From NCBI RefSeq assembly GCF_042657385.1, contig NZ_JBHSLA010000001.1, positions 620,001 to 684,000 on the forward strand: DNA of 64,000 nucleotides, written 5' to 3'. The position numbers and the translations under genes are program-made. Position 1 is the first letter of the stretch, and every line of letters starts with the position of its first letter. This DNA is from Algorimicrobium hallyeonense (GTDB lineage Bacteria; Bacteroidota; Bacteroidia; Flavobacteriales; Flavobacteriaceae). The notes under the pieces are model-generated. The model was not told the DNA's origin. It did not search any database and worked only from the letters and a program-made list of their open reading frames with translations. Below are positions 46,397 through 54,545 of this stretch, piece by piece.

Positions 46397-46430
46397 TTAT
46401 TTAGATTTATTCTAAATAAACTTATATTTG
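46397..46430 (+). promoter_or_regulatory. Metalloregulator-like palindromic operator over a TATATTTG promoter
   Basis: TTATTTAGA (46397-46405), the spacer TTTAT, and TCTAAATAA (46411-46419) form a perfect 9-base inverted repeat. It ends four bases before a perfect -7 TATATTTG (46423-46430), so it covers the region where -33 would be. Binding there should block transcription. The AT-rich TTTAGA-N5-TCTAAA form resembles Fur- or DtxR-type boxes, so iron control is suggested; this is inferred, not proved. Confidence 0.55.
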
Positions 46431-46451
46431 CATCGTTTAAAACCTGCAAGC

Positions 46452-46811
46452 ATGGAAAATGACATTCATAAAATATATCATAATAGCATTGGAATTGCTT
46501 TTCAATGGAAATTCCCCGAACAAAAAAAGAAGCCAAAAAAAGTACAATTAGTATTCCGAGATATGGGATTCTACTTATCTTTAGTTGAAATTAAAGAATT
46601 TTATAATTGTATTTACGCAACCAAACAATTGGAAACCGATGTTTGTTGTCGTGAAGACTGTGATAAACGCGGTATTATGATAAAATCTCCTAGTGATAAA
46701 GTAAGTTTAGCAGTAAACGAAACCGAATTATTACAATTAGAAGACTTATTAAAAGGCACCTTGTTTCAATTGGAGTTAAACGACTATTTAAATCATTTGT
46801 GTAAAAACTAA
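46452..46811 (+). CDS. Small Cys-containing protein, possible DUF6686-like
   Basis: ATG at 46452 gives 119 residues (an 8-codon upstream extension is unlikely, being between the promoter and the start). The sequence has an N-terminal IHKIYHNSIG block, KVQLVFRDMGFYLSLVEI, then CCREDCDKRG, and NETELLQLEDLLKGTLF. Three Cys are clustered (CCxxxC), which may bind metal. Its pattern resembles DUF6686 from memory; I am not sure. The operator upstream suggests metal-responsive expression. Confidence 0.65.
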   Translation: MENDIHKIYHNSIGIAFQWKFPEQKKKPKKVQLVFRDMGFYLSLVEIKEFYNCIYATKQLETDVCCREDCDKRGIMIKSPSDKVSLAVNETELLQLEDLLKGTLFQLELNDYLNHLCKN

Positions 46812-46964
46812 TAGTGTAAAAATTTCGGCTTACTATAAAATTAGTTGCCTATTGTACTAATATAACCTGAACCTACTTGTGGTTGGAATATTATAACAAG
46901 CAGTAAAGATTTTCGCGATTTATTTTGTGTTAATAGACCAATTTATATCCTATTATAAAATGTT

Positions 46965-47576
46965 CTATTCAACTTTAAAATAATATTCTTTGTCAGATTC
47001 ATTTAAATATCTCCAAGAAACATCTCCACAACTATTGAATCCAATTTGATTCGGGAAATTTTCTATTGGATAGTTTTCTATTATAAATTCATTTCTATTG
47101 GAGTTTTGAAGCATTCCATTACGCCAACTAATTACATAGTCACCATTAAATTTGGGTTTTAAACCTATTCTATAACTATAAAATTCCCGATTATTCTCAA
47201 GTTCAGGAAAGGCTATTATAGTTCCATTTTCGCAGTAATTTGAAAATGTAAGCTGTCCATTAGTCCTAACTAACTCAAACGAATCAATTGCATCTTGGCA
47301 GTTTGAAACATTCGTGGGTTCAATAAATTTATAAATTGAAAAATGGTCTGATTGTGGAATTTCCATAAATATCGAATCGTTAATAGACGCATTAAATAGA
47401 TTACTAGAAATTTTTCCACTTATCCAAATTGTATCATTAATGGAGTAACTATAATCAGTGGATACATTTGCTTTATAAACATTATAAACCAATTTGTCCG
47501 CTTCAAGGTCGTCCTCGCAGGTAGTTGCTACTAGAAAAGGTGCAATTATTATAACCTTCAATAAATTTTTAAACAT
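46965..47576 (-). CDS. Hypothetical lipoprotein
   Basis: The 203 residues start with a lipoprotein signal (FLVATTC, Cys about 20), followed by a beta-rich extracytoplasmic domain with two further Cys pairs (NVSNCQD, SNYCENG, FNSCGDVSW). I recognise no named family. It is probably envelope-located; the function is unknown. Confidence 0.7.
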   Translation of the reverse strand: MFKNLLKVIIIAPFLVATTCEDDLEADKLVYNVYKANVSTDYSYSINDTIWISGKISSNLFNASINDSIFMEIPQSDHFSIYKFIEPTNVSNCQDAIDSFELVRTNGQLTFSNYCENGTIIAFPELENNREFYSYRIGLKPKFNGDYVISWRNGMLQNSNRNEFIIENYPIENFPNQIGFNSCGDVSWRYLNESDKEYYFKVE

Positions 47577-47991
47577 ATTTCCTTTTTTATAGTTAGATGC
47601 ACAATACGTTTAAAGGTTGCGTTGCTTGTTTTATACTTTGATTTCATTTGAAACTGAATTTTAAAAATATATATCCGTTTTTTGTCAGAATGAGTGCCGT
47701 CCAAAACTTTTATGACTTGTAAATTTAGTTTCAACAGCTCGCAACTTAAAATTCCCAATTTATTGGACCATTAAAACTAATTTCGTCTTAAAAGGTTTTA
47801 TTAGAAAGGCTTCGTGTTGTACTTTTGTGCTTTCTTTTTTTCTCATGGATTGGAATCGGTTTTATAAACGTGTTTTACTTCATTTGAAATGATAATATTT
47901 TAATAGAATAAAAATCAATAATTATCTGCAACGTTTTAAATAAACTTGTAGTTTTAAAATAAAAAGGTCCCTGCTTTTGTAGGAAACAAGT
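47577..47991. other. Gene-free spacer with an isolated -7 motif and a 15-codon frame
   Basis: TACTTTTG (47820-47827) and a tiny frame from ATG 47845 (MDWNRFYKRVLLHLK then stop) are the only structures seen. They may be a leader for the MFS gene, but nothing supports translation beyond this. Confidence 0.3.
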
Positions 47992-49260
47992 ATGTCTAAA
48001 AAAGATCCATACGCAGCCTTGCGTATCAAAGAATTCAATATTTTTTTAGTACTTCGTTTTGCATTAGTATTTGCATGGTCTATGCAATTTATTATTATTG
48101 AATGGCAAGTGTATAGTATTACAAAAGATCCGTTATCGCTTGGTATTATTGGCTTGATGGAAATTATTCCAGCTTTAGCCATGGCTTTATTTGCTGGACA
48201 TATTGTGGATCAACGTGAAAAACGCAATTTATTGGCTGTTTGCATGGCATTATTTTCGTTAATAAGTTTGGGCTTATTTCTTTTAACTTGGCCAAAAATT
48301 GTAGCAGATTGGTCTTCCAATACCATTTTATATTCTATTTATGCGCTCGTTTTTTTTGGTGGATTTTTACGTTCCTTTTTCGGGCCAACTATTTTTTCAT
48401 TGGTTGCTTTAATTGTAGCCAAGAAAATATATCCAAATGCCGCTACTTGGAGTAGTTCTACATGGCAAATGGCATCGGTTTTAGGACCTGCAACAGCTGG
48501 GGTTTTAATAAGTGTTATTGGTGTGCATTGGTCGCTTTGTTTTGTTTTCGGACTTGTTGTTTTTGCATTAATGACACTTACGCAAATAAAAAAGAAACCG
48601 ATTTTAAACCCAAAAATAGGCGAACCTGTGATGCAAAGTTTAAAAGAAGGTTTGAATTTTGTATTTAAAACTAAAGCTATTTTAGGTGCTTTAACCTTGG
48701 ATATGGTTGCCGTTTTATTTGGTGGCGCCATTGCCTTATTGCCCATTTTTGCACAAGATATTCTTCATGTCGGGTCCGAAGGATTTGGTGTACTACGAGC
48801 GGCTCCCGCCGTTGGTGCTTTTTTAACCATGTTAATTACAGCCTATATTCCCATTAGTAAAAATGCGGGAATGAAGTTATTAGCGGCTGTGTTTGGTTTT
48901 GGTATGTGTATAATTGTTTTTGGACTGTCCTCTATATTCTGGATTTCGGTAGTTGCGCTATTTTTTAGTGGTGTAACCGATGGTGTTTCTATGGTAATTA
49001 GACAAACCATATTGCAAATTAAAACACCCGACAATATGCGTGGTCGCGTGGCATCCGTAAACTCCATGTTTGTGGGCTCATCCAACGAGCTTGGTGCTTT
49101 TGAAAGTGGCGTTACCGCAAAATTAATGGGAACTGTAACAGCCGTTGTTTTTGGCGGAACCATGACCTTAATTACAGCAGTTACCACTGGAATTGTTTCG
49201 CCTTCGTTTAGAAAGCTAGATTTAACAGCCGATTTGGAGGAGCATGAGAATGCGGAATAA
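47992..49260 (+). CDS. MFS transporter
   Basis: The 422-residue protein has 12 predicted membrane segments and the loop GHIVDQREKRN between TM2 and TM3, with the MFS_3/EntS-like pattern. EntS-type exporters move siderophores or drugs, but no specificity can be read from the sequence. A convergent lpxH gene follows. Confidence 0.88.
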   Translation: MSKKDPYAALRIKEFNIFLVLRFALVFAWSMQFIIIEWQVYSITKDPLSLGIIGLMEIIPALAMALFAGHIVDQREKRNLLAVCMALFSLISLGLFLLTWPKIVADWSSNTILYSIYALVFFGGFLRSFFGPTIFSLVALIVAKKIYPNAATWSSSTWQMASVLGPATAGVLISVIGVHWSLCFVFGLVVFALMTLTQIKKKPILNPKIGEPVMQSLKEGLNFVFKTKAILGALTLDMVAVLFGGAIALLPIFAQDILHVGSEGFGVLRAAPAVGAFLTMLITAYIPISKNAGMKLLAAVFGFGMCIIVFGLSSIFWISVVALFFSGVTDGVSMVIRQTILQIKTPDNMRGRVASVNSMFVGSSNELGAFESGVTAKLMGTVTAVVFGGTMTLITAVTTGIVSPSFRKLDLTADLEEHENAE

Positions 49261-49267
49261 TTAATTT

Positions 49268-50020
49268 TTAGAATTTCTTTAACTCTAAATTTTCACCATC
49301 AAAAACACCATAGGTATAATACTGAATCCAATCGCCTAGATTCACATATTTTGAATTTTCGTTGAGGTCTATTTCTAACGGTAAATGTCTGTGGCCAAAA
49401 ATAAAATAGTCGCTGTGTTTGGTTTCTAATTTACGTTTGCAATATTGTACCAACCATTCATTGTCTTCGCCTAAAAATTTGGCGTCATCATCACCGGAAA
49501 TTAGTTTGTTTTTTACACTTAAATATTGGGCAATTCTAACCCCAATATCAGGATGCAACCAGCGAAATAGCCATTTGCCAAAACGACTAGTAAATATTTT
49601 TTTCATCCGTTTATAACCGGTATCACCAGGGCCTAATCCATCACCATGACCAATTAAAAACGTTTTATTTTTAAACGTATATTCTTGGGGCTTATGGTAG
49701 ACAGAAATTCCCAATTCTTCTTCAAAATAGCCATCCATCCATAAATCGTGATTGCCAACAAAAAAATAAATAGGAATACCAGCGTCCGTTATCTCGGCAA
49801 GCTTACCCAACGTTCTTGTAAAACCTTTTGGTACCACGGTTTTATATTCAAACCAAAAATCGAATAAATCACCCATCAAGAAAATAGCAGCAGCATCGTG
49901 CTTAATTTCCTCTAACCACGCTACAAATTTTTGTTCGCGAGGTCGTGAGGCTTCTGCTGTTGGTGCACCCAAATGATTATCGGATGCGAAGTATATTTTT
50001 TTTCCTTTTGGGATGTTCAT
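49268..50020 (-). CDS. lpxH: UDP-2,3-diacylglucosamine diphosphatase
   Basis: A calcineurin-like phosphoesterase of lipid A synthesis, cutting UDP-diacylglucosamine to lipid X. The 250 residues show the metal motifs FASDNHLGAP, LMGDLFDFWFEY, FVGNHDLWM, IGHGDGLG and FGHRHLPLE. Membrane association is expected through the basic helix region. Confidence 0.93.
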   Translation of the reverse strand: MNIPKGKKIYFASDNHLGAPTAEASRPREQKFVAWLEEIKHDAAAIFLMGDLFDFWFEYKTVVPKGFTRTLGKLAEITDAGIPIYFFVGNHDLWMDGYFEEELGISVYHKPQEYTFKNKTFLIGHGDGLGPGDTGYKRMKKIFTSRFGKWLFRWLHPDIGVRIAQYLSVKNKLISGDDDAKFLGEDNEWLVQYCKRKLETKHSDYFIFGHRHLPLEIDLNENSKYVNLGDWIQYYTYGVFDGENLELKKF

Positions 50021-50046
50021 GAGGTAAATATAATTAATTCCTATTT

Positions 50047-50505
50047 TTATTCGGATTCGTTATCACTAGCATACCACTCGGCAAAACTGGTATCGGTTTC
50101 CTGAAGTTTTAAGGAATGTAATGCAATATGGCTCGGTAAAAAGGATTTTATTTTATTGGCAAAATCAATCACCATCATTTCACTAGTTGGCTGATAATCC
50201 ACCAAAAGTACATTATGACCACGGTCTTGAAGTTCCTTCGCTAATTCTACATGTGGTGTGTTTTTGTTAAAAACAGTGGCATGATCAAACACATCAACAA
50301 TTTCTGTTTTCACAATTTTTTTTAAATCTCCAAAATCAATCACCATTCCAAACTTAACATTACCCGAATCTGAAATTGGTTTTCCAATAACGGTTACCGA
50401 TAATTTATAGCTATGGCCATGTACATTTTTACATTTCCCATCATAGCCATAAAGGGCATGTCCTGTCTCGAATGAGAACTGTTTTGTAATTCGAATATTT
50501 CCCAT
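50047..50505 (-). CDS. queD: 6-carboxytetrahydropterin synthase
   Basis: QueD makes the queuosine precursor 6-carboxytetrahydropterin. The start is set at ATG 50505 (MGNIRITKQFSFETGHAL); a longer frame upstream is not family-like. The 152 residues have the Zn/catalytic set: FSFETGHALYGYDGKC, NVHGHSYKL, and FDHATVF. Queuosine partners are not in this window. It is divergent from the 2OG oxygenase gene. Confidence 0.92.
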   Translation of the reverse strand: MGNIRITKQFSFETGHALYGYDGKCKNVHGHSYKLSVTVIGKPISDSGNVKFGMVIDFGDLKKIVKTEIVDVFDHATVFNKNTPHVELAKELQDRGHNVLLVDYQPTSEMMVIDFANKIKSFLPSHIALHSLKLQETDTSFAEWYASDNESE

Positions 50506-50594
50506 ACTATTAATTTTCCATGCAAAGATAATCGTTTTGTAAAAGGAAACGGTTTTTAGAGTACATTTGCCCACTTTTTATTTTGCATATACTT

Positions 50595-51236
50595 ATGAAT
50601 CAATTATTTGAAGAAATTGCTTTTGTTGAAAATTTACAATATGAGCGCATTATTGATGATATTTTAACAAAGAAGTACAGTTTGGTTGAAAATTTTTTCA
50701 CCAATCTCGAGGTTTTGGAATTAAGAAAATCATTATTAGAAAAACATGAAGCTGATGTTTTTAAAAAAGCGGCTATTGGCAATAGGGTAAATGAAGTCAT
50801 TGAAAAATCCATTCGTGGTGATGTGATTTTATGGATAGATGAAAACCGGGCAGATCCGTTAGAAGTCGCTTTCTTCAACAAAATAAATAACCTAATAGAT
50901 TACTTAAATAAAACGTGTTTCTTGGGAATTTTACATAAGGAGTTTCACTATGCATTATATCGAGAAGGCACATTTTACAAACGGCATTTGGATACGTTTC
51001 AGAATGACGACAGACGAAAATTATCCTTTGTATGTTATTTAAATGAAGATGGTTGGCTACCTGAAAACGGTGGCGAATTGGTGTTGTATGTAAATGAAAA
51101 TGGTGAAGAAACCGAAAAAGTAATTTATCCATTTCCTGGACGTGTGGTTATTTTTGAAAGTCAATTATTAGAACACGAAGTCAAGCCCGTTAAAACCGAA
51201 CGATTGAGTATTACTGGTTGGCTTAAAACGCGCTAA
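50595..51236 (+). CDS. 2OG-Fe(II) oxygenase
   Basis: The start is taken as ATG 50595 (MNQLFEEIAFVEN), with a TTG four codons earlier possible. The 213 residues carry the prolyl-4-hydroxylase-like core: FYKRHLDTFQNDDRRKLSF with the HxD pair, GGELVLY, FPGRVVIFES and LEHEVKPVKTERLSITGW with the second His and the Arg for 2-oxoglutarate. The target, protein or small molecule, is unknown. Confidence 0.85.
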   Translation: MNQLFEEIAFVENLQYERIIDDILTKKYSLVENFFTNLEVLELRKSLLEKHEADVFKKAAIGNRVNEVIEKSIRGDVILWIDENRADPLEVAFFNKINNLIDYLNKTCFLGILHKEFHYALYREGTFYKRHLDTFQNDDRRKLSFVCYLNEDGWLPENGGELVLYVNENGEETEKVIYPFPGRVVIFESQLLEHEVKPVKTERLSITGWLKTR

Positions 51237-51317
51237 CTATCTGCGTTTATTGCGGTTATAAACATAAATAATTATCAATACAATTGCCAATACTAAAAAA
51301 AGCATATTTCCGCCCAT
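51237..51317 (-). CDS. Putative 26-residue single-helix membrane peptide
   Basis: A frame from ATG 51317 to TAG 51237 encodes MGGNMLFLVLAIVLIIIYVY, then NRNKRR. It is a nearly pure transmembrane helix with a basic tail, as in known small regulatory membrane peptides. The upstream small gene ends one base before its start. It could be real or a chance frame; the signature is better than chance but the length is minimal. Confidence 0.4.
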   Translation of the reverse strand: MGGNMLFLVLAIVLIIIYVYNRNKRR

Positions 51318-51318
51318 A

Positions 51319-51495
51319 CTAATCTATATTTGAGTTGTTTTTATTATATCTATAAAGCGCATAAGCAATTATTATAAGTACTAAAAATGGTAGAAATGAG
51401 CCTATAAATACGCCTATTTCATAATCGCTATTAGGTGCGTTTTTTACTTTCTCTTCAATATTTATTTCTTGCAAAATTGAAATAAGTGCCATCAT
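51319..51495 (-). CDS. Putative 58-residue membrane protein
   Basis: The ATG pair at 51495 starts MMALISILQE, followed by a short acidic region and a strong transmembrane helix (VFIGSFLPFLVLIIIAYALY), then KNNSNID. It lies on the same strand 25 bases downstream of the MATE gene stop, and leads directly into the 26-residue frame. This makes it a likely third gene in that transcript. No family is recognised. Confidence 0.55.
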   Translation of the reverse strand: MMALISILQEINIEEKVKNAPNSDYEIGVFIGSFLPFLVLIIIAYALYRYNKNNSNID

Positions 51496-51520
51496 TTTAC
51501 TAAATAATTAGAAGTCAAAG

Positions 51521-52855
51521 TTACTGTTTTTCCGAAAGCGGTAAAAATTCTTGTCTAAATTTTATAATTAGTGGCAATCCTCTAGCAATAATCCAAAATG
51601 TAAAAGCTATAAAAATGCCATAAAGCTTGTAATCCAAGCTGTCCAATAAAAATAATAGCGGAACAAAAACGAGAAAGGTTGCCATCAATAATACATTGCG
51701 AAGAACTTTCATTTTACCAAGCCCTTTAAACATACCATCAAAAATAAAGGCAATAGCGCATAGTGGTTGCATGGCTAAAACAATCCAGAACACATTATAA
51801 AATTCGGTTAAAACGGACTCTTCTTTTGTAAAAACAAAACCAATAAACTGATAGAAAATAGCACCAAAGGCAGCCATAACCATCCCTAAAATAACACCAT
51901 ATTTTATTAGTTTATTACTTAAGGTAATTAATTTACCATATTCCTTTCCTCCTAATAATTTTCCTGATAAAATGTTTCCTGCACTGGCATAACCATCAAT
52001 TATAAAAGCACCTAAAAACCATAAATTTATAGCAATGGTGTATGCGGCAATGTATTCTTTACCATAACTTGTAGAAAATGAACTCGCAAAGTAAAGGGTT
52101 ACGTTCAAAGCAAGCGTTCTAACAAACAAATTGAGAATCATTATTGCAAACCGATTAATTTCTTTGTTAAACGGAAAACTAAAACGCAATGGAATAGCTG
52201 TTTTGGTCAATAAATAATAAGCCGAAATAATAGCCATTAATATTTGAGCAATAACACTTGCATAAGCTGCACCTTTAATATTTAGGGCAGGAACATAACC
52301 TTCTATACCATAAACCAAAACGATGTCTAGAACAATATTAACACTGGCGCCAACAATGGCAATAATCATTGGGTAAAAGGTGTTTTGAAGCCCTCTAAAG
52401 GTGCCAAAAATGGCAATGGTAAATAAGGTAAATGGAAAACCAAAAACGCGAATTTGGTAATACTCTACACTATAATTCAGAATTAAATCAGAGGCATTGT
52501 AGAGTTTAAAAATGCTTTCGGCAAACGGATAGGTTCCTAGAATGATAAAAATACTTAGTGATGTAATTATAAAAATAGCTTGAGCTGGCAGGTTTTTCAC
52601 CTTATCTAAATTATTTGCACCAACATATTGCGAAACAATAGATGAAATAGCACTACGTGTTTGCCCTAAAACCCAAATTAGCATGGAAATAAAGGTGCCA
52701 ACAATACCTACGGCTGCTAATGATTCTGTGGCGTTTTCAGAAATATTTCCTACAATAGCCGTATCAGTAATAGACAAAATAGGTTCTGCCACTCCAGCAA
52801 TTAATGCAGGAATGGCTAATTTATTAATATGTTTTAAACTAATGTTGGTGCTCAC
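51521..52855 (-). CDS. MATE family efflux transporter
   Basis: The 444 residues have 12 hydrophobic segments in two homologous halves, and the DinF/NorM-type start (LAIPALIAGVAEPILSITDTAIVG). It exports drugs or cationic toxins by Na+ or H+ antiport. It starts at GTG 52855, overlapping the GNAT gene stop by four bases (GTGA), so the two are translationally coupled. Confidence 0.92.
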   Translation of the reverse strand: MSTNISLKHINKLAIPALIAGVAEPILSITDTAIVGNISENATESLAAVGIVGTFISMLIWVLGQTRSAISSIVSQYVGANNLDKVKNLPAQAIFIITSLSIFIILGTYPFAESIFKLYNASDLILNYSVEYYQIRVFGFPFTLFTIAIFGTFRGLQNTFYPMIIAIVGASVNIVLDIVLVYGIEGYVPALNIKGAAYASVIAQILMAIISAYYLLTKTAIPLRFSFPFNKEINRFAIMILNLFVRTLALNVTLYFASSFSTSYGKEYIAAYTIAINLWFLGAFIIDGYASAGNILSGKLLGGKEYGKLITLSNKLIKYGVILGMVMAAFGAIFYQFIGFVFTKEESVLTEFYNVFWIVLAMQPLCAIAFIFDGMFKGLGKMKVLRNVLLMATFLVFVPLLFLLDSLDYKLYGIFIAFTFWIIARGLPLIIKFRQEFLPLSEKQ

Positions 52856-53352
52856 AATACAAATTCATAACAGTAAAAGGGATGTTCACTTTGTTTTGGA
52901 AAATAAATAGACCCTAATTTTTTATAACCGCGAAGTTCGTAAAACTTTTGGTTTCTAGCGTTCTTTGAAAAGGTATCTAATCTGATAGAGGTAAATTCAT
53001 TTTTGTTTGCCATATTTTCAGCAAAATTCATCAGTTTTCTAGCCCATCCTTTACCTTGGTAATCCGGGTGTATAGCTACCCTATGAACATATAAGTTATT
53101 GGAGTTTGGTGTTAGCCAGTCTATAGTTTCGTATTCGGCATCCATTTTAGTAGAAAGCACTAAACAGCCTATAATTTTTTTAGCTTCCTCTAGAACGTAT
53201 AATTCGTTTCTAGCCACATCATTTTCAAAGGCACTTCGGTTAGGGTATTTAGAATTCCATTGTTGTATGTTTTTAGAAATCATATCAATAGCACAGGCTT
53301 TGGTAATTTCTAAAATTGTATCAATATCTTCATTGGTTCCTTTCCGAATCAT
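52852..53352 (-). CDS. GNAT family N-acetyltransferase
   Basis: The 166 residues carry the acetyl-CoA pocket motif VHRVAIHPDYQGKGWARKLM (V-x-x-x-Q-G-x-G/A pattern) and the C-terminal NQKFYELRGYKKLG segment. The substrate is unknown. Coupling to a MATE pump suggests, but does not show, a detoxification role. Confidence 0.88.
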   Translation of the reverse strand: MIRKGTNEDIDTILEITKACAIDMISKNIQQWNSKYPNRSAFENDVARNELYVLEEAKKIIGCLVLSTKMDAEYETIDWLTPNSNNLYVHRVAIHPDYQGKGWARKLMNFAENMANKNEFTSIRLDTFSKNARNQKFYELRGYKKLGSIYFPKQSEHPFYCYEFVL

Positions 53353-53362
53353 AATAAAAGCG

Positions 53363-53370
53363 TATTTTTG
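53363..53370 (+). promoter_or_regulatory. -7 element of the universal stress gene promoter
   Basis: TATTTTTG, perfect TAnnTTTG, 38 bases before the ATG. No correctly placed -33 TTG is seen. Confidence 0.35.
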
Positions 53371-53408
53371 CGTAAATTTTCACCTAAATTAGTTATAATT
53401 TTTTCAAT

Positions 53409-54206
53409 ATGAAGAATATTTTAGTGCCAGTAGGATCGTCTAAAAATGCGGTTAGTCATTTGCAGTATGCTGTGGATTTTGCCAAAGCATTTGGTGCAAA
53501 AATTTATGTGGTTCAAATTTATAATATCTATTCCAAAGCTGGAACCATGATAAAAGTGGATCATATTTTAGAGCGTGAAAGTTATGAATTTTTAAAGTCG
53601 CACGTGGCGCAAGTGGACACTAAAGGTGTTGAGATTGTTGTAAAATCATTTAAAGGAAAATTGGTGGATACGCTTGAGTTAGTTTGTCACTCTTTAGATA
53701 TTGATTTAATTATGATAGAACCACGGACCAACTCTTTACGAGAAGAAGTATATCTTGGAAAAACGTCTGGAAAAATTATTAAACAAACCAATATTCCCGC
53801 ATTAATTGTCCCTGAAGGCGTCAGTTTTAAACCTATTGTTTATATTTTAGTGGCTTTAAAGTCTGCTATAATTAAAAAGGAATCTGCCTTAAAGCCGTTA
53901 ATTGCTATTAAAGATCAGTTCCGATCGATTGTAAATTTATTACTCGTACAAACACCATTCTATAATGAAGGTGATTTTGAAATAAATCCAGATTTAGCCA
54001 AATTAATAACCAATATTACTAAAACGGAAAATGCCACAACATTTCAAGGCGTATTAGAACATTATAAGGATAATGATCCGGATATGTTATGCGTGGTAAG
54101 GCGTAAGCGTGGATTTTTCTCTAAACTATGGGAGAAAAATACTATTTTGAAAAAAGATTTTCAGAGCAACACACTTCCAGTTTTAGTGTTAAGTGGTGTG
54201 AAATAA
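53409..54206 (+). CDS. Universal stress protein, tandem-domain type
   Basis: The 265 residues start with the classic USP strand MKNILVPVGSSKNAVSHLQYAVDFAKAFGAKIYV. A second, degenerate domain follows from about residue 148. The glycine-rich ATP loop expected near the end of domain 1 is partly seen (LGKTSGKIIKQTNIPALIVPEG). Its function is likely in stress or starvation response. Confidence 0.85.
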   Translation: MKNILVPVGSSKNAVSHLQYAVDFAKAFGAKIYVVQIYNIYSKAGTMIKVDHILERESYEFLKSHVAQVDTKGVEIVVKSFKGKLVDTLELVCHSLDIDLIMIEPRTNSLREEVYLGKTSGKIIKQTNIPALIVPEGVSFKPIVYILVALKSAIIKKESALKPLIAIKDQFRSIVNLLLVQTPFYNEGDFEINPDLAKLITNITKTENATTFQGVLEHYKDNDPDMLCVVRRKRGFFSKLWEKNTILKKDFQSNTLPVLVLSGVK

Positions 54207-54291
54207 ATATTTCTTCAGCAGAAGGATAAAACCTAAATAAAAATAGTTTATTTTCGTTGTTCAATAAACGAATTTCTAGTCTAAAGTTTAT

Positions 54292-54368
<77 letters not shown>

Positions 54369-54371
54369 CTT

Positions 54372-54401
54372 AAAAAGCAATGTGAAAGCATTGCTTTTTT
54401 T
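54372..54401 (+). terminator. Rho-independent terminator after tRNA-Ala
   Basis: AAAAAGCAATG / CATTGCTTTTT with a TGAAAG loop and a T-run. Confidence 0.85.
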
Positions 54402-54545
54402 ATGCCTAAATTTCATAATAGTTTTTTGCAATTTCAGAAACAATTTGTAATTCAAAGATTTTTTTGAGGGTTTTGTCGAATATTGGAAGCTTTTTAAAAC
54501 CTCATAAATGAGTACTGCGTAGATATGGTCCCAACCTAACTTACT

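Noticed and set aside
47558..47758. 66-codon frame on the minus strand upstream of the lipoprotein
   Set aside because: No family-like sequence, basic and AT-driven composition, and it overlaps the lipoprotein start.
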